The position numbers and the translations under genes were made by a program. A stretch of DNA of 7,165 nucleotides, taken from NCBI GenBank assembly GCA_938023885.1, contig CALJCU010000227.1, positions 1-7,165 of the forward strand, given 5' to 3'. Each line of letters begins with the position of its first letter. Position 1 is the stretch's first letter. Shown one piece after another: positions 5,707 to 7,165 of the stretch. A model generated the notes under the pieces. The model saw only the letters and a list, made by a program, of their open reading frames with translations. It was not told the origin of the DNA and did not search any database. The stretch is from an uncultured Prevotella sp. Lineage in GTDB: Bacteria > Bacteroidota > Bacteroidia > Bacteroidales > Bacteroidaceae.

Positions 5707-6996
5707 ATGTGGAACAAACCATACTCTTACCGTGAAGGCTTTGTCATTGATGCCGGCCTCATCCTTGTAGGCTTCATGCTGCAACTCAGCATGGGCGCCC
5801 TCAACTGGGACATCTTCATGTGGCCGGCCAACATCATCACACTCGTCATTTTCGTCGTCTTAACCGTTATCATCCATTCGCGAAGAAGCAAGTCATACTT
5901 CCTGCGATTCATGACAACCCCACAAGCAGCCGTCCCCGCCATCGTTGTCGTTGTCTTCCTGACGCTTATCATGGGGCTTACGAAACAAGCCCCTCCACAA
6001 AGTATGACTAACGATACTATCGGTCTATCAAGGATGCTCAGTTTCTGGCCTTTCATCCTCACTTACGTCTGGATGACCATTATTGCAGGACAAGAAGCAG
6101 TATGGCAAATCACACACATCTCCCGCCATCAATGGTCTTCATTGCTCAGCCACGTCGGACTGTTCATCGTCCTGACCTGTGGTACATTAGGCAGTGCAGA
6201 CATGCAACGGTTGAAAATGTACTGCGAACAAGACAAGCCGGAATGGCGCGCCCTCGATGTATACAACAATATTCATCACCTGCCCATTGCCATCCAATTG
6301 GAGAAGTTCTCCATTGACGAATATTCGCCGAAGCTGATGGTCATCGACAAAAGCGGAGTTCCCATCCCTGCAAAGAGACCAGAGACACTGCTCATCGACC
6401 CGGTATTCAGAGATGGAAACATTCAGGGCTGGCACGTTACTGTCAAGAAACGCATCGACAACGCCATGCCGGCAGCCTTGGTAAAAATGGGCAGCAGCAT
6501 CCCTACGGAGATGATGAGACGTCTGCGCCTAGACTCTCTCGGACAGACCCTGAACAAAGACGGATATCTCCCAACTACCAACCAGGGTTCAGAGTGCGCG
6601 CTCCTCGTCTCGGCGACAAAAGGCAAAGAAAGGCATGAAGGTTGGGTGACATGTGGCAGTTATCAGTTTGCTTATCAAGGACTACAGCTCGACAAAGGCA
6701 GAAGTCTCGTCATGGGACAGCGCGAACCTAAGCGTTATGCCTCCCTCGTAGATGTCTATACCGAGGACGGGAAGAATCTACAGACAACCATTGAAGTGAA
6801 CCACCCGCTCACCATCAATGGCTGGAAGATCTATCAGCTCAGTTACAATGAAGAGATGGGCAAATGGAGCACACTCAGCGTCTTCGAGTTTGTCAGAGAC
6901 CCATGGCTTCCGATAGTATATATCGGCATCCTGCTCTTAGCCTTAGGAGCAATTGGTCTGCTCTTCGATACAAGGAGGAAAACAAATATTGATTGA
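5707..6996 (+). CDS. resB: ResB/CcsB (Ccs1)-family cytochrome c biogenesis protein
   Basis: 429 residues. Five N-terminal membrane helices lie at about 12-30, 38-57, 75-93, 112-130 and 144-163. A large periplasmic domain covers roughly 165-398. One C-terminal helix lies at 400-421 (WLPIVYIGILLLALGAIGLLF). The end of the periplasmic domain carries the family's conserved block TIEVNHPLTINGWKIYQLSY, with a conserved-type His366. Another candidate heme-handling His is His149 at the start of helix 5 (SLLSHVGLF). ResB works with CcsA in System II to export heme and attach it to CxxCH/CxxCK sites. Here the obvious clients are NrfH and NrfA, which together carry nine hemes, including the CxxCK site that in Wolinella needs a dedicated NrfI. 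In that organism ResB and CcsA are fused; here they are separate adjacent genes. The start ATG has no Shine-Dalgarno. A terminator and repeat-bearing leader separate it from nrfA. Confidence 0.9.
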   Translation: MWNKPYSYREGFVIDAGLILVGFMLQLSMGALNWDIFMWPANIITLVIFVVLTVIIHSRRSKSYFLRFMTTPQAAVPAIVVVVFLTLIMGLTKQAPPQSMTNDTIGLSRMLSFWPFILTYVWMTIIAGQEAVWQITHISRHQWSSLLSHVGLFIVLTCGTLGSADMQRLKMYCEQDKPEWRALDVYNNIHHLPIAIQLEKFSIDEYSPKLMVIDKSGVPIPAKRPETLLIDPVFRDGNIQGWHVTVKKRIDNAMPAALVKMGSSIPTEMMRRLRLDSLGQTLNKDGYLPTTNQGSECALLVSATKGKERHEGWVTCGSYQFAYQGLQLDKGRSLVMGQREPKRYASLVDVYTEDGKNLQTTIEVNHPLTINGWKIYQLSYNEEMGKWSTLSVFEFVRDPWLPIVYIGILLLALGAIGLLFDTRRKTNID

Positions 6997-7165
6997 ATGA
7001 TTATGGTTTGGAACTACTTCATATATATAGGAATTGCATCCGTCATCCTATGGTTCATTGGCGCCTGGATGGCCTGGAAAGCTAAAGAGAAGGCAGCCGT
7101 CTATCTAACGATGACCGGTTTCATACTCATGGCCGCCTATGTGGGTTGTCTTTGGGGAGAACTCG
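6997..7165 (+). CDS. ccsA: CcsA-type cytochrome c biogenesis protein (CcmC/CcmF/CcsA superfamily), 5' part only
   Basis: The frame opens at ATG 6997 (or ATG 7003, giving MVWNYF) and stays open to the right edge, 56 codons. Two membrane helices are visible: FIYIGIASVILWFIGAWMAW (about residues 8-27) and, after the short basic loop KAKEK, VYLTMTGFILMAAYVGCLW. The layout and the position immediately after resB identify it as the N-terminus of CcsA, the partner that forms the ResB-CcsA cytochrome c synthase. The heme-binding WxWxD loop lies beyond the window, so the call rests on context and the N-terminal pattern. ATG 6997 begins directly after the resB stop (6994-6996), so the two are likely translated together. 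An AAGGAGG at 6972-6978 lies 18 bp upstream, too far to be a normal ribosome site. Confidence 0.75.
   Translation, partial: MIMVWNYFIYIGIASVILWFIGAWMAWKAKEKAAVYLTMTGFILMAAYVGCLWGEL

Overview
The window reads as a piece of a Bacteroidota chromosome, most likely Prevotella/Bacteroides-like. The signs are an ECF sigma / FecR pair of the Bacteroidales type (with a DUF4974-like C-terminus), a SusC-type STN fragment, TAnnTTTG promoter elements, start codons with weak or absent Shine-Dalgarno sequences, and an NrfH-NrfA-ResB-CcsA gene order. The genus is inferred from protein style; no rRNA or other marker gene is present.

Left half (1-3111, all minus strand). In order of transcription: an ECF sigma factor (2536-3111), a membrane anti-sigma factor of the FecR family (1405-2475), the N-terminal stub of a TonB-dependent (SusC-type) receptor containing only a signal peptide and most of an STN signalling domain (1089-1355), and a secreted clan GH-A-like glycoside hydrolase that runs off the left edge (1-1098). 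This looks like the regulatory head of a polysaccharide utilisation locus that has lost its SusC body and SusD. The receptor stub now stops in an ATGA overlap with the hydrolase start.

Centre (3112-3357). A divergent intergenic region of 246 bp holds a TAnnTTTG-type -7 element on each strand and a pair of 21-bp-spaced direct repeats.

Right half (3358-7165, all plus strand). This is a dissimilatory nitrite-to-ammonium module: nrfH (tetraheme membrane quinol dehydrogenase), nrfA (pentaheme nitrite reductase with the CWTCK active-site heme), a strong intrinsic terminator, a C-rich G-poor leader with direct repeats, then resB/ccsB and the start of ccsA. The last two form the System II cytochrome c assembly machinery that attaches heme to NrfH and NrfA. 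Electrons would flow from menaquinol through NrfH to NrfA at the periplasmic face.

The two most notable anomalies are an in-frame TAA at codon 4 of the apparent native nrfA reading frame, which separates the expected start and N-region from the rest of a fully conserved gene, and the decapitated SusC behind an intact sigma/anti-sigma pair. I saw no tRNA, rRNA, CRISPR array, insertion sequence or replication origin.
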